The notes below the pieces were generated by a model. That model made no database searches. It was given only the letters and a program-made list of their open reading frames with translations, and was not told where the DNA came from. A program made the position numbers and the translations under genes. 64,000 bases of DNA from Amycolatopsis aidingensis (lineage in GTDB: Bacteria; Actinomycetota; Actinomycetes; Mycobacteriales; Pseudonocardiaceae), in contig NZ_CP076538.1 in NCBI RefSeq assembly GCF_018885265.1, positions 744,001 to 808,000 on the forward strand, written 5' to 3'. Positions 8,635 through 16,732 of this stretch are shown here, in pieces. Numbering within the stretch: the first letter of the stretch is position 1; each line of letters starts with the position of its first letter.

Positions 8635-10080
8635 TTACTGCCCGAAGCAGAAGGCCTGGCCCCCGCCGAAGCTCCAGCACTGCACCTGCCTGGTGGCGGT
8701 GTCGGTGTTGCCGGAGCGGTCGGTGACCTCGAGGCGCACGGTGTAGTTGGCCTGGCGGCCCGGATAAGCATGCGAGGTGGTGGCCCCGCTACCGGTCCGG
8801 CCGTCACCGAAGTCCCAGGCGTAGGAAGTGATGTCCCCGTCCGGGTCGGTGCTACGGGTGCCGTCGAAGCGGCAGTCCTGCCACTGGCACTGCACGGTGA
8901 ACGAGGCCGACGGCGGGTCGCCCGCGGGAGGTTCACCCGCGTAGACCGCCTTCCGTGCGGCGTCGGTCTTGCCCTCGTTGTCGGTCACGGTCAGCTCGAC
9001 GGTGTACTCGCCCGCCCGCGCGTAGTCGTGCGAGGGTGTCCGCCCGCTGCCGGTCTCACCGTCGCCGAAGTCCCAGGCGTAGGACGCGATCGAGCCGTCC
9101 TCGTCGGTGGAGGCCGAGGCGTCGAAGGAGCAGCTGGGCTCGGTGGTGGAGCAGTCCGCGGTGAACGAGGCCGAGGGCGTGCCCGGCTCGGTCGGATCGC
9201 TGTACTCCTCGATCTTCTCGTTGGCCCAGTCGCCCATCTCGTTGGTCAGCCGCCCCCAGGCTCCGTAGCTGCCGCAGCCGGTCTGGACCCAGGAACTGAC
9301 CCCGATGATCACCCCGTCCACCACCAGCGGCCCGCCGCTGTCGCCCTGGCAGATGCCGTCGTGGCCGTCGGCGTACCCGGCGCAGATCATGTAGGCCTCG
9401 TTGAAAGATCCGAACGAGCCGCAGGTGTTCTGCCCGTCGACGATGGGCAGATCGGCCTTCTTCAGGTGCCCGTACTCGTTCTCCCCGTCCCGGATGCGGC
9501 CGTAGCCGAGGGTCAGTGCGTCGGTGCCGGGGTCGTCCAGCGCGGTGTCCCCGGAGCCGGCGACCCGGGGGTACTGGAAACCGTCCGGGACCGGGACCTC
9601 GGTCTTGGTCACCACGATGCCCACGTCCCACCCGGTCTGCCAGCCGTTCGGGGACTGGTAGTTCGGATGCTGGAAGTAGTGCTCGACCTCGATCTCGGTA
9701 CCGCCGCCAACGGTAAGGTCATCGGCGCCGTAGTACATCGACTTCGCGCCGGAACCGTCCTTGCAGTGCGCCGCGGTGACGATCACCTTCGGCGCCACCA
9801 CCGAGGCGGTGCAGGTCTGGCCCATCGGGCGGGGACCGCCCTCGCGCAGCATGGCGATGGCATAGGGGTAGTCCGCGACGGAAACCTTCTCCCCGCCGAC
9901 GATCTGGGTGCCAGGGCCGTCCTGGGGCTCGGCTTCCGTCGGGGTTACGGCCCGCAAGCCGGGATCCCCCGGCTCGGTGCTCGGGTCGGCCTGCGCCAGC
10001 CCCGGGGTCATGGCCAGCAGCGCGGCCGTGACGGCCAGCCCGGCGGCACCGCCGAACCTTCGTGTTCGCTGTTGTCTCAT
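8635..10080 (-). CDS. Secreted trypsin-like serine protease with two PKD domains
   Basis: Exported S1-family endopeptidase, 481 residues. ATG 10080 follows GAAGAGGC and begins a signal peptide (RRFGG, then a hydrophobic stretch ending AQA about residue 31). A short propeptide ends before IVGG (60-63). The triad is His105 (TAAHC), Asp152 (GWDVGIVV) and Ser248 (CQGDSGGP). The residue at the trypsin S1 Asp position is Gly242, with Asp241 next to it, so specificity is uncertain. Two PKD domains (about 303-390 and 397-480; both with the YAWDFGDG core) follow, and the chain ends in the shared CWSFGGGQAFCFGQ tail. It is divergent from the M4 protease gene. Confidence 0.88.
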   Translation of the reverse strand: MRQQRTRRFGGAAGLAVTAALLAMTPGLAQADPSTEPGDPGLRAVTPTEAEPQDGPGTQIVGGEKVSVADYPYAIAMLREGGPRPMGQTCTASVVAPKVIVTAAHCKDGSGAKSMYYGADDLTVGGGTEIEVEHYFQHPNYQSPNGWQTGWDVGIVVTKTEVPVPDGFQYPRVAGSGDTALDDPGTDALTLGYGRIRDGENEYGHLKKADLPIVDGQNTCGSFGSFNEAYMICAGYADGHDGICQGDSGGPLVVDGVIIGVSSWVQTGCGSYGAWGRLTNEMGDWANEKIEEYSDPTEPGTPSASFTADCSTTEPSCSFDASASTDEDGSIASYAWDFGDGETGSGRTPSHDYARAGEYTVELTVTDNEGKTDAARKAVYAGEPPAGDPPSASFTVQCQWQDCRFDGTRSTDPDGDITSYAWDFGDGRTGSGATTSHAYPGRQANYTVRLEVTDRSGNTDTATRQVQCWSFGGGQAFCFGQ

Positions 10081-10302
10081 CCTGCCTCTTCCGCTCGGAT
10101 ATCCGGTGCATCGAGCATCGGCAGGCGATCGCGTAAAGAACAATCCGCACCAGCCTCCGTAGCCCATACGGATTCTTTTCGCGCCGGGCTATTCCCTGGC
10201 TACTTTCGTCGGTTTTCCGGTGCCGGAGCGAATTAACTAGGTATGCCTACGGATTGAATCCGAAATCTCGGCCACCGGACAGTGACATGCGGAAGATCCT
10301 AT

Positions 10303-10329
10303 GTGTGCCGCGGCCCTGCCGTGGCACAC
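10303..10329 (+). promoter_or_regulatory. Hairpin in the leader of the M4 protease gene
   Basis: GTGTGCCGCGG (10303-10313) and CCGTGGCACAC (10319-10329) pair with one G-U type mismatch around CCCTG, ending seven bases before the ribosome-binding site GGAGG. It lies in the 265-bp divergent gap between two protease genes (10081-10345), which is visibly more AT-rich than its surroundings and otherwise holds no gene. The hairpin could influence translation or message stability; no function is shown. Confidence 0.4.
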
Positions 10330-10345
10330 CGCAACGGAGGTAGCC

Positions 10346-12478
10346 ATGAGCACAACCCTGCGCGCTCTGGGTACCGCGGTGCTACTGGCGGGCCTGATCC
10401 TGGCCCCGCCTGGAATAGCAGCCGCGGCCGAGCCCGGTCCGGCCGACCGGCCGGACCGGGCGGAGGCGATCGCCCGTGCCGAACAGGCACTTGCCAACCG
10501 GTCCGGCCTGGCCAAGTCCTCGGCACAGGACGACTACCAGGTACGCCGCGTGGTCATCGGTTCGGACGGCTCGACCGATGTGCGGTTCGACCGGACCTAC
10601 CGGGGCCTGCCGGTCCTTGGCGGCGATCTCGTCGTGCACCACGATTCCGCCGGTGCGCTCACCGGCATGTCCATGTCCCAGGACCGGCCGGTGACAGTGG
10701 ACACCGACCCGGCGATCACTGCGGCGGCCGCGAGGGCGGCGGCGCCGCGGCACTTCCGGGGGTCGGTGGACCAGGTGGGCGAGCCCCGCCTGGTGGTGGA
10801 CGCCGGAACCGCCGGGAACCTCCCGCGGCTGGCATGGGAAACCGTGGTGTCCGGGTTCAAGCCGGATGGCCAGACACCGAGCAGGCTGCACGTGGTGACC
10901 GACGCCGAGGACGGTGCGCTGCTGTTCCGCACCGACGAGGTGATGGCGGGCACCGGCGAGGGCGTACACGTCGGTTCGGTGGAGATCGACACCACCGGCT
11001 CCCAGGGTAGCTACGAGCTGACCGATCCGGAGCGCGGCGAGGGCTACACCTGCGATATGAACAACGGCCGGTTCAGCTGTTCCCGGATGACCGACGAGGA
11101 CGACCGGTGGGGCGACGGCAGCCCGGCCAACGACCAGTCGGCCGCGGTGGACGCGCACTACGGCGCCGCGGTCACCTACGACTACTTCAAGAACGTGCAC
11201 GGCAGGGACGGAATCTTCGGCGACGGCCGGGGCGTGCCCAGCCGGGTGCATTACGGCGACGAGTACGTCAACGCGTTCTGGGACGGCAGGCAGATGACCT
11301 ACGGCGACGGCCGGAACAACAGCAACCCACTGACCGCGCTGGACGTGGCCGGGCACGAGATGGCACATGGCGTCACCGAGGCGCTGTCGGGGCTGTGCTA
11401 CGACGAGACCGACTGTGGCGGGCTGAACGAGGCCACCAGCGACATCTTCGGCACGATGGCCGAGTTCTACGCCGGCAACTCCGCCGATCCCGGCGACTAC
11501 GAGATCGGCGAGGAGATCGATATCCGGGGCAACGGCACGCCGCTGCGGTACATGTACGACCCGACCCTGGACGGCAATTCCTTCGGCTGCTACCAGCAGG
11601 GCCGTCGCGCCGACCCGCACTACACCTCGGGGATCGGTAACCACTTCTTCTTCCTGCTCGCCGAGGGTAGCGGGCAGACCGAGTACGGCGACAGCCCGAC
11701 CTGTGACGGCTCCACCGTCACCGGAATCGGCAAGGAGAAGGCCGCCGACATCTGGTTCAAGGCGCTGGATGAGTACTTCGTCTCTCGTACCCAGTATCCG
11801 GACGCCCGCGCGGACACCCTCGCCGCAGCGACCGAGCTCTACGGCGAATGCTCCACCGAGTACCGCGGCGTGCTGGCGGCATGGAACGCGGTGGATGTCA
11901 CCGGAAGCGAGCAATGCCAGGGTGATCCGACCGATCCGGCGGCGTCGTTCTCGGTGGATTGTTCGGAGAGTGAGCCGTCGTGTTCGTTCGATGGGTCGGG
12001 TTCGAGTGATCCGGATGGTTCGGTTGTTTCGTATGCCTGGGATTTTGGTGATGGGCAGTCGGGTTCTGGGGTGAGTCCTTCGCATACTTATGGCGAGGCG
12101 GGGACTTATTCGGTCGTGTTGACGGTGACGGATGACGAGGGCAATACGGGTCGGGCGACCAGGGAGGTCACGGCTGGTGGGCCGCCGCAGTCGGGTGAGC
12201 CGCCGCGGGCGGAGTTCCAGGTCTCCTGCCAGTGGGACAGCTGCGGCTTCGACGGTACGCGGTCGACCGATCCGGACGGCGATATCGCTTCGTATTCCTG
12301 GGACTTCGGGGATGGTGAGACCGGTTCCGGTGCCAGCGCTTCGCATACCTATCCGAATCGGAATGCGACCTACACGGCCGAGCTGACCGTGACCGATGCG
12401 GCGGGTAACAGCGATACCGCTTCCCGGCAGGTGGACTGCTGGAGCTTCGGCAGCCGCGCCTACTGCTTCGCCCAGTAA
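10346..12478 (+). CDS. Secreted M4 (thermolysin-like) metalloprotease with two PKD domains
   Basis: Exported zinc endopeptidase of 710 residues. ATG 10346 follows GGAGG (10336-10340); the signal peptide ends near residue 28 (AAAAEP). An FTP/PepSY-type propeptide covers about 30-200. The catalytic domain carries HEMAH (His337, Glu338, His341) and the third zinc ligand Glu362 in NEATSD, followed by the family's alpha-helical half to about 525. Two PKD domains and the CWSFGSRAYCFAQ tail fill about 530-710. From 11925 onward the DNA is essentially identical to the tails of the two M28 genes downstream. The 26-bp gap to the next gene carries its ribosome-binding site, so M4 and M28 genes are probably one transcript. 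Confidence 0.9.
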   Translation: MSTTLRALGTAVLLAGLILAPPGIAAAAEPGPADRPDRAEAIARAEQALANRSGLAKSSAQDDYQVRRVVIGSDGSTDVRFDRTYRGLPVLGGDLVVHHDSAGALTGMSMSQDRPVTVDTDPAITAAAARAAAPRHFRGSVDQVGEPRLVVDAGTAGNLPRLAWETVVSGFKPDGQTPSRLHVVTDAEDGALLFRTDEVMAGTGEGVHVGSVEIDTTGSQGSYELTDPERGEGYTCDMNNGRFSCSRMTDEDDRWGDGSPANDQSAAVDAHYGAAVTYDYFKNVHGRDGIFGDGRGVPSRVHYGDEYVNAFWDGRQMTYGDGRNNSNPLTALDVAGHEMAHGVTEALSGLCYDETDCGGLNEATSDIFGTMAEFYAGNSADPGDYEIGEEIDIRGNGTPLRYMYDPTLDGNSFGCYQQGRRADPHYTSGIGNHFFFLLAEGSGQTEYGDSPTCDGSTVTGIGKEKAADIWFKALDEYFVSRTQYPDARADTLAAATELYGECSTEYRGVLAAWNAVDVTGSEQCQGDPTDPAASFSVDCSESEPSCSFDGSGSSDPDGSVVSYAWDFGDGQSGSGVSPSHTYGEAGTYSVVLTVTDDEGNTGRATREVTAGGPPQSGEPPRAEFQVSCQWDSCGFDGTRSTDPDGDIASYSWDFGDGETGSGASASHTYPNRNATYTAELTVTDAAGNSDTASRQVDCWSFGSRAYCFAQ

Positions 12479-12504
12479 CCCCGGCCAGGGACAGGAAGGA
12501 ACCA

Positions 12505-13659
12505 ATGATGAGAAGGATGACGACCACGGTCGTGGTAGCGGCCGCCGCGCTGGCCGCGGGCTTCGCGGCTCCGGTGGCGGCCGGGGCGGCGCAGGCGGCG
12601 GACCTGCCGAACGGGGCGCCGGACATCTCCACCGAGACGGTGCTGGACCACCTGCGCCAGTTCCAGAGCATTGCCGAGAACCAGGGCAACGGGAACCGCT
12701 GCACCGGGTCCGGCGGGTACACCGGTTCGGTGGACTACGTGATGGACCGCACCGAGACCGCCGGATACACGGTGACCGAGCAGCCGTTCTCCACCTGGAG
12801 CGGCCAGAGCAGCAACGTGCTCGCCGAACTGCCGGGCCAGGACACCAGCACGGTGATCATGCTGGGCGGCCACCTGGACAGCGTCTGTGCCGGGCCGGGG
12901 ATCAACGACAACGGTACCGGTTCGGCGGGCATCCTCGCGGTGGCCGAGGCCTTCGCCGCCGCCAACCCGAACCCGCCGGTGACCGTCCGGTTCGGCTGGT
13001 GGGGTGATGAGGAGGCCGGGCTGAACGGCTCCAAGCACTACACCAGTGAACTGCCTGGCAGCGAGCGCGACCGGATCGAGGCGTATCTGAACTTCGACAT
13101 GATCGGCTCACCGAACGCGGGCTACTTCGTCTACAACGACGACGACCCGCAGATCGAGCAGACCATCAAGGACTACTACGTCGACGCCGGGGTGCCCACC
13201 GAGGGGCAAAGCGTCGGCGGGCGCAGCGACAGCGCGTCCTTCCAGCGGATCGGGGTCAAGACCGGTGGCATCTTCACCGGTGCCGAGCAGGAGAAGACGC
13301 AGGCACAGGCGGACAAGTGGGGTGGCCAGGCCGGGGTCGCCTACGACCGGTGCTACCACCGCTCCTGCGACACCATGTCCAACCTCAACGAGACCGCGCT
13401 GGGCCACAACGTGGACGCCATCTCCTGGGCACTGTGGGAACTGGCGGGCGGCAGCGGTGGCAATCCGACCGATCCGACGGCGTCGTTCTCGGTGGATTGT
13501 TCGGAGAGTGAGCCGTCGTGTTCGTTCGATGGGTCGGGTTCGAGTGATCCGGATGGTTCGGTTGTTTCGTATGCCTGGGATTTTGGTGATGGGCAGTCGG
13601 GTTCTGGGGTGAGTCCTTCGCATACTTATGGCGAGGCGGGACTTATTCGGTCGTGTTGA
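12505..13659 (+). CDS. M28 aminopeptidase, copy 1 (frameshifted in first PKD domain)
   Basis: Secreted zinc aminopeptidase of the Streptomyces griseus aminopeptidase type, identical in its first ~370 residues to copy 2. The catalytic domain is whole: His123, Asp135, Glu169/Glu170, Asp198 and His285 keep the ligand spacing of the S. griseus enzyme. A run of four G in the other tails is three G here (13638-13640), which shifts the frame in the first PKD domain and ends translation after GEAGLIRSC at 13659, 384 residues in all. The product would lack the second PKD and Cys tail but could still be exported and active. The start is ATG 12505 (or 12508) after GGAAGG. Confidence 0.8.
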   Translation: MMRRMTTTVVVAAAALAAGFAAPVAAGAAQAADLPNGAPDISTETVLDHLRQFQSIAENQGNGNRCTGSGGYTGSVDYVMDRTETAGYTVTEQPFSTWSGQSSNVLAELPGQDTSTVIMLGGHLDSVCAGPGINDNGTGSAGILAVAEAFAAANPNPPVTVRFGWWGDEEAGLNGSKHYTSELPGSERDRIEAYLNFDMIGSPNAGYFVYNDDDPQIEQTIKDYYVDAGVPTEGQSVGGRSDSASFQRIGVKTGGIFTGAEQEKTQAQADKWGGQAGVAYDRCYHRSCDTMSNLNETALGHNVDAISWALWELAGGSGGNPTDPTASFSVDCSESEPSCSFDGSGSSDPDGSVVSYAWDFGDGQSGSGVSPSHTYGEAGLIRSC

Positions 13660-14015
13660 CGGTGACGGATGACGAGGGCAATACGGGTCGGGCGACCAGG
13701 GAGGTCACGGCTGGTGGGCCGCCGCAGTCGGGTGAGCCGCCGCGGGCGGAGTTCCAGGTCTCCTGCCAGTGGGACAGCTGCGGCTTCGACGGTACGCGGT
13801 CGACCGATCCGGACGGCGATATCGCTTCGTATTCCTGGGACTTCGGGGATGGTGAGACCGGTTCCGGTGCCAGCGCTTCGCATACCTATCCGAATCGGAA
13901 TGCGACCTACACGGCCGAGCTGACCGTGACCGATGCGGCGGGTAACAGCGATACCGCTTCCCGGCAGGTGGACTGCTGGAGCTTCGGCAGCCGCGCCTAC
14001 TGCTTCGCCCAGTAA
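13642..14015 (+). pseudogene. Out-of-frame remainder of the copy-1 PKD tail
   Basis: From here to the stop at 14015 the reading frame that encodes the rest of PKD domain 1, PKD domain 2 and the CWSFGSRAYCFAQ ending continues intact but is displaced from the copy-1 catalytic frame by the single missing G. It has no start signal of its own and is translated only if the missing G is a sequencing error or the ribosome shifts. It is followed by the same 26-bp spacer found after the M4 gene, evidence that this middle tail has an M4-derived 3' end. Confidence 0.7.
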
Positions 14016-14041
14016 CCCCGGCCAGGGACAGGAAGGAACCA

Positions 14042-15553
14042 ATGATGAGAAGGATGACGACCACGGTCGTGGTAGCGGCCGCCGCGCTGGCCGCGGGCTT
14101 CGCGGCTCCGGTGGCGGCCGGGGCGGCGCAGGCGGCGGACCTGCCGAACGGGGCGCCGGACATCTCCACCGAGACGGTGCTGGACCACCTGCGCCAGTTC
14201 CAGAGCATTGCCGAGAACCAGGGCAACGGGAACCGCTGCACCGGGTCCGGCGGGTACACCGGTTCGGTGGACTACGTGATGGACCGCACCGAGACCGCCG
14301 GATACACGGTGACCGAGCAGCCGTTCTCCACCTGGAGCGGCCAGAGCAGCAACGTGCTCGCCGAACTGCCGGGCCAGGACACCAGCACGGTGATCATGCT
14401 GGGCGGCCACCTGGACAGCGTCTGTGCCGGGCCGGGGATCAACGACAACGGTACCGGTTCGGCGGGCATCCTCGCGGTGGCCGAGGCCTTCGCCGCCGCC
14501 AACCCGAACCCGCCGGTGACCGTCCGGTTCGGCTGGTGGGGTGATGAGGAGGCCGGGCTGAACGGCTCCAAGCACTACACCAGTGAACTGCCTGGCAGCG
14601 AGCGCGACCGGATCGAGGCGTATCTGAACTTCGACATGATCGGCTCACCGAACGCGGGCTACTTCGTCTACAACGACGACGACCCGCAGATCGAGCAGAC
14701 CATCAAGGACTACTACGTCGACGCCGGGGTGCCCACCGAGGGGCAAAGCGTCGGCGGGCGCAGCGACAGCGCGTCCTTCCAGCGGATCGGGGTCAAGACC
14801 GGTGGCATCTTCACCGGTGCCGAGCAGGAGAAGACGCAGGCACAGGCGGACAAGTGGGGTGGCCAGGCCGGGGTCGCCTACGACCGGTGCTACCACCGCT
14901 CCTGCGACACCATGTCCAACCTCAACGAGACCGCGCTGGGCCACAACGTGGACGCCATCTCCTGGGCACTGTGGGAACTGGCGGGCGGCAGCGGTGGCAA
15001 TCCGACCGATCCGACGGCGTCGTTCTCGGTGGATTGTTCGGAGAGTGAGCCGTCGTGTTCGTTCGATGGGTCGGGTTCGAGTGATCCGGATGGTTCGGTT
15101 GTTTCGTATGCCTGGGATTTTGGTGATGGGCAGTCGGGTTCTGGGGTGAGTCCTTCGCATACTTATGGCGAGGCGGGGACTTATTCGGTCGTGTTGACGG
15201 TGACGGATGACGAGGGCAATACGGGTCGGGCGACCAGGGAGGTCACGGCTGGTGGGCCGCCGCAGTCGGGTGAGCCGCCGCGGGCGGAGTTCCAGGTCTC
15301 CTGCCAGTGGGACAGCTGCGGCTTCGACGGTACGCGGTCGACCGATCCGGACGGCGATATCGCTTCGTATTCCTGGGACTTCGGGGATGGTGAGACCGGT
15401 TCCGGTGCCAGCGCTTCGCATACCTATCCGAATCGGAATGCGACCTACACGGCCGAGCTGACCGTGACCGATGCGGCGGGTAACAGCGATACCGCTTCCC
15501 GGCAGGTGGACTGCTGGAGCTTCGGCAGCCGCGCCTACTGCTTCGCCCAGTAA
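14042..15553 (+). CDS. Secreted M28 aminopeptidase with two PKD domains, copy 2
   Basis: Full-length 503-residue exported aminopeptidase that removes N-terminal residues from peptides released by the neighbouring endopeptidases. The signal peptide runs to about residue 32 (GAAQAADLP). In the M28 domain the zinc ligands are His123 (GGHLDS), Asp135 (GINDNG), Glu170, Asp198 (NFDMIG) and His285, with general base Glu169 (WGDEEAG) and Tyr284; every spacing equals that of S. griseus aminopeptidase. PKD domains follow at about 323-410 and 415-490, then the CWSFGSRAYCFAQ end. It has its own ribosome-binding site 9 bp upstream and ends before a strong terminator. Confidence 0.9.
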   Translation: MMRRMTTTVVVAAAALAAGFAAPVAAGAAQAADLPNGAPDISTETVLDHLRQFQSIAENQGNGNRCTGSGGYTGSVDYVMDRTETAGYTVTEQPFSTWSGQSSNVLAELPGQDTSTVIMLGGHLDSVCAGPGINDNGTGSAGILAVAEAFAAANPNPPVTVRFGWWGDEEAGLNGSKHYTSELPGSERDRIEAYLNFDMIGSPNAGYFVYNDDDPQIEQTIKDYYVDAGVPTEGQSVGGRSDSASFQRIGVKTGGIFTGAEQEKTQAQADKWGGQAGVAYDRCYHRSCDTMSNLNETALGHNVDAISWALWELAGGSGGNPTDPTASFSVDCSESEPSCSFDGSGSSDPDGSVVSYAWDFGDGQSGSGVSPSHTYGEAGTYSVVLTVTDDEGNTGRATREVTAGGPPQSGEPPRAEFQVSCQWDSCGFDGTRSTDPDGDIASYSWDFGDGETGSGASASHTYPNRNATYTAELTVTDAAGNSDTASRQVDCWSFGSRAYCFAQ

Positions 15554-15562
15554 CAACCGGCA

Positions 15563-15598
15563 CTCCCGGCGGGCCGTGCGCACGCGGCCCGCCGGGAG
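15563..15598. terminator. Strong bidirectional terminator hairpin
   Basis: CTCCCGGCGGGCCG (15563-15576) and CGGCCCGCCGGGAG (15585-15598) form a perfect 14-bp stem with an 8-base loop. It lies 10 bp after the M28 copy-2 stop and 7 bp before the end of the convergent DUF2293 gene, closing both transcripts. Confidence 0.8.
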
Positions 15599-15604
15599 CC
15601 GATG

Positions 15605-16651
15605 TCATGCCCAGTCGCGTAGCACCCGGTCGATGTCCGCGGCGATCCGCTCCCGCGCCTCGATCCGCGGCACCCCGGACATCAGCAACTCGTCGTAGCC
15701 GGTGTCCAGATGCCGCACCGAGGCGATCACCGCGAGCCGGACGGCCTGCTCGTCCAGGGCCCGCCCGGCGGCCGAGCGGCCCACCCTGCCGCTGCTCCTG
15801 GTTGCCGCGTGCTCGGCGATCGCCGCCGCCCGCTGCGCTGGGCAGCCGGGGTACAGCTCACGGATCCGCTCGGCCATGGCGGCCTGGAACCGCACATCCG
15901 CGTCGGCCCGCCGCACCGCGTCCCGCTCCCGGCGCCGCGCCCGCAGGTCCTCGTCGGCAAGGCACTGCCGCTCGGCCAACTCCAGTGCAGCCCGCTCGAC
16001 CAGTACCCCGCGCCGCTCGTAGCGCTTGCGGCGGCGGTTGAACTCCAGCACGAGTGCGGTCAGCGTGCTCTCCTTCTTCGCCCGCCTGGACAGTGCCGCA
16101 TTGCCTGCCGGGAGGAAGACCAGGTGGCCCAGATCCGCGCAGCCGAGGCAGAGCGGCTCACCGCCCTCGAGGAAGAGGTACTCACCGGCAGGCTCGGCGA
16201 CGCCGCAAGCGGCGCATTCCCAATCGCCGGCCGGGATGTTCACCACCAGGTCCGGTGCCTTGGCCTGCCGGGTCTCCAGCTGCCGCCGCCTGCCTTCGGA
16301 CAGTTCGGGGGAGATCCAGTGCGTGCGGAAGGCCCGCTCCAGCGCCTGCTCACCGTCCGCGGTGAACCGCAGCTGCCAGCGGTCCCTGGTAGCGGCCGGG
16401 TAGTCCAGCTCGGTCGCCACCATGCCGCGTTCGCCCGCCCATTCCCGCAGGTAGCCGAGTACGGCGTCGAGCCGGTCGGGGCCCACCGGCAGTACCTGCG
16501 CCAGGTAGGGGATCCGCCCCTGCCGCCACTCCTGTACGCGGGGCGCCGGCAGCCAGCCCAAGGCGCCGAGCAGGTCCACGGGCGCCACGTACTGGTGCCG
16601 GGCGAGGGCGTGTTCGGCGGCGTCGCGGACGCGACTACGGAGCTTGGCCAT
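15605..16651 (-). CDS. DUF2293 domain protein
   Basis: A 348-residue soluble protein of unknown function. The C-terminal ~85 residues fit DUF2293 (LYPGCPAQRAAAIAEHA, then SGRVGRSAAGRALDE and DTGYDELLMSGVPRIEAR). The centre has two CxxC pairs (WECAACGVAE and EPLCLGCADLG) that could hold a zinc, followed by an Arg/Lys-rich charged region. ATG 16651 is chosen because the protein becomes colinear from MAKLRSRVRDAAEHALARH and longer readings would cross the divergent promoter. It is divergent from the ArsR-like regulator. Nucleic-acid binding is a guess from the zinc-ribbon-like and basic parts. Confidence 0.75.
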   Translation of the reverse strand: MAKLRSRVRDAAEHALARHQYVAPVDLLGALGWLPAPRVQEWRQGRIPYLAQVLPVGPDRLDAVLGYLREWAGERGMVATELDYPAATRDRWQLRFTADGEQALERAFRTHWISPELSEGRRRQLETRQAKAPDLVVNIPAGDWECAACGVAEPAGEYLFLEGGEPLCLGCADLGHLVFLPAGNAALSRRAKKESTLTALVLEFNRRRKRYERRGVLVERAALELAERQCLADEDLRARRRERDAVRRADADVRFQAAMAERIRELYPGCPAQRAAAIAEHAATRSSGRVGRSAAGRALDEQAVRLAVIASVRHLDTGYDELLMSGVPRIEARERIAADIDRVLRDWA

Positions 16652-16696
16652 GGCGCCGTCAGGGTAGCGAAGCGGGTCGCTGCCCGGTGCCCAGAT

Positions 16697-16718
16697 ATTG
16701 ACAAATTTTTCTGTCAAT
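16697..16718. promoter_or_regulatory. ArsR-type operator candidate with -35 hexamer
   Basis: ATTGACA (16697-16703) and TGTCAAT (16712-16718) are perfect inverted repeats eight bases apart in an AT-rich patch between the divergent DUF2293 and ArsR-like genes. The left arm also contains a consensus TTGACA -35 element. The ArsR-like start codon is 15 bp away, so autorepression through this site is likely but inferred. Confidence 0.55.
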
Positions 16719-16732
16719 ACGAAACTTCTGGT

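Larger units (their letters stand above)
11925..15553 (+). repeat. Tandem direct repeat, unit about 1,537 bp, two full copies plus a partial
   Basis: The segment made of PKD tail, 26-bp spacer and M28 catalytic region at 11925-13462 recurs at 13463-14999, and the PKD tail alone recurs a third time at 15000-15553. Within what can be compared by eye the copies are identical except for one substitution near 11939 and one G missing at 13638-13640. After the third tail the sequence diverges from the spacer (from about 15556). This arrangement is what unequal exchange between the M4 tail and the M28 tail would produce. A mis-assembly across such a repeat cannot be excluded from sequence alone. Confidence 0.9.

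Noticed and set aside
12168..14259. Basic 184-residue open frame occurring twice on the minus strand across the protease repeats
   Set aside because: It appears twice only because the DNA is duplicated; it lies antisense to the PKD tail and has no start signal or known domain.
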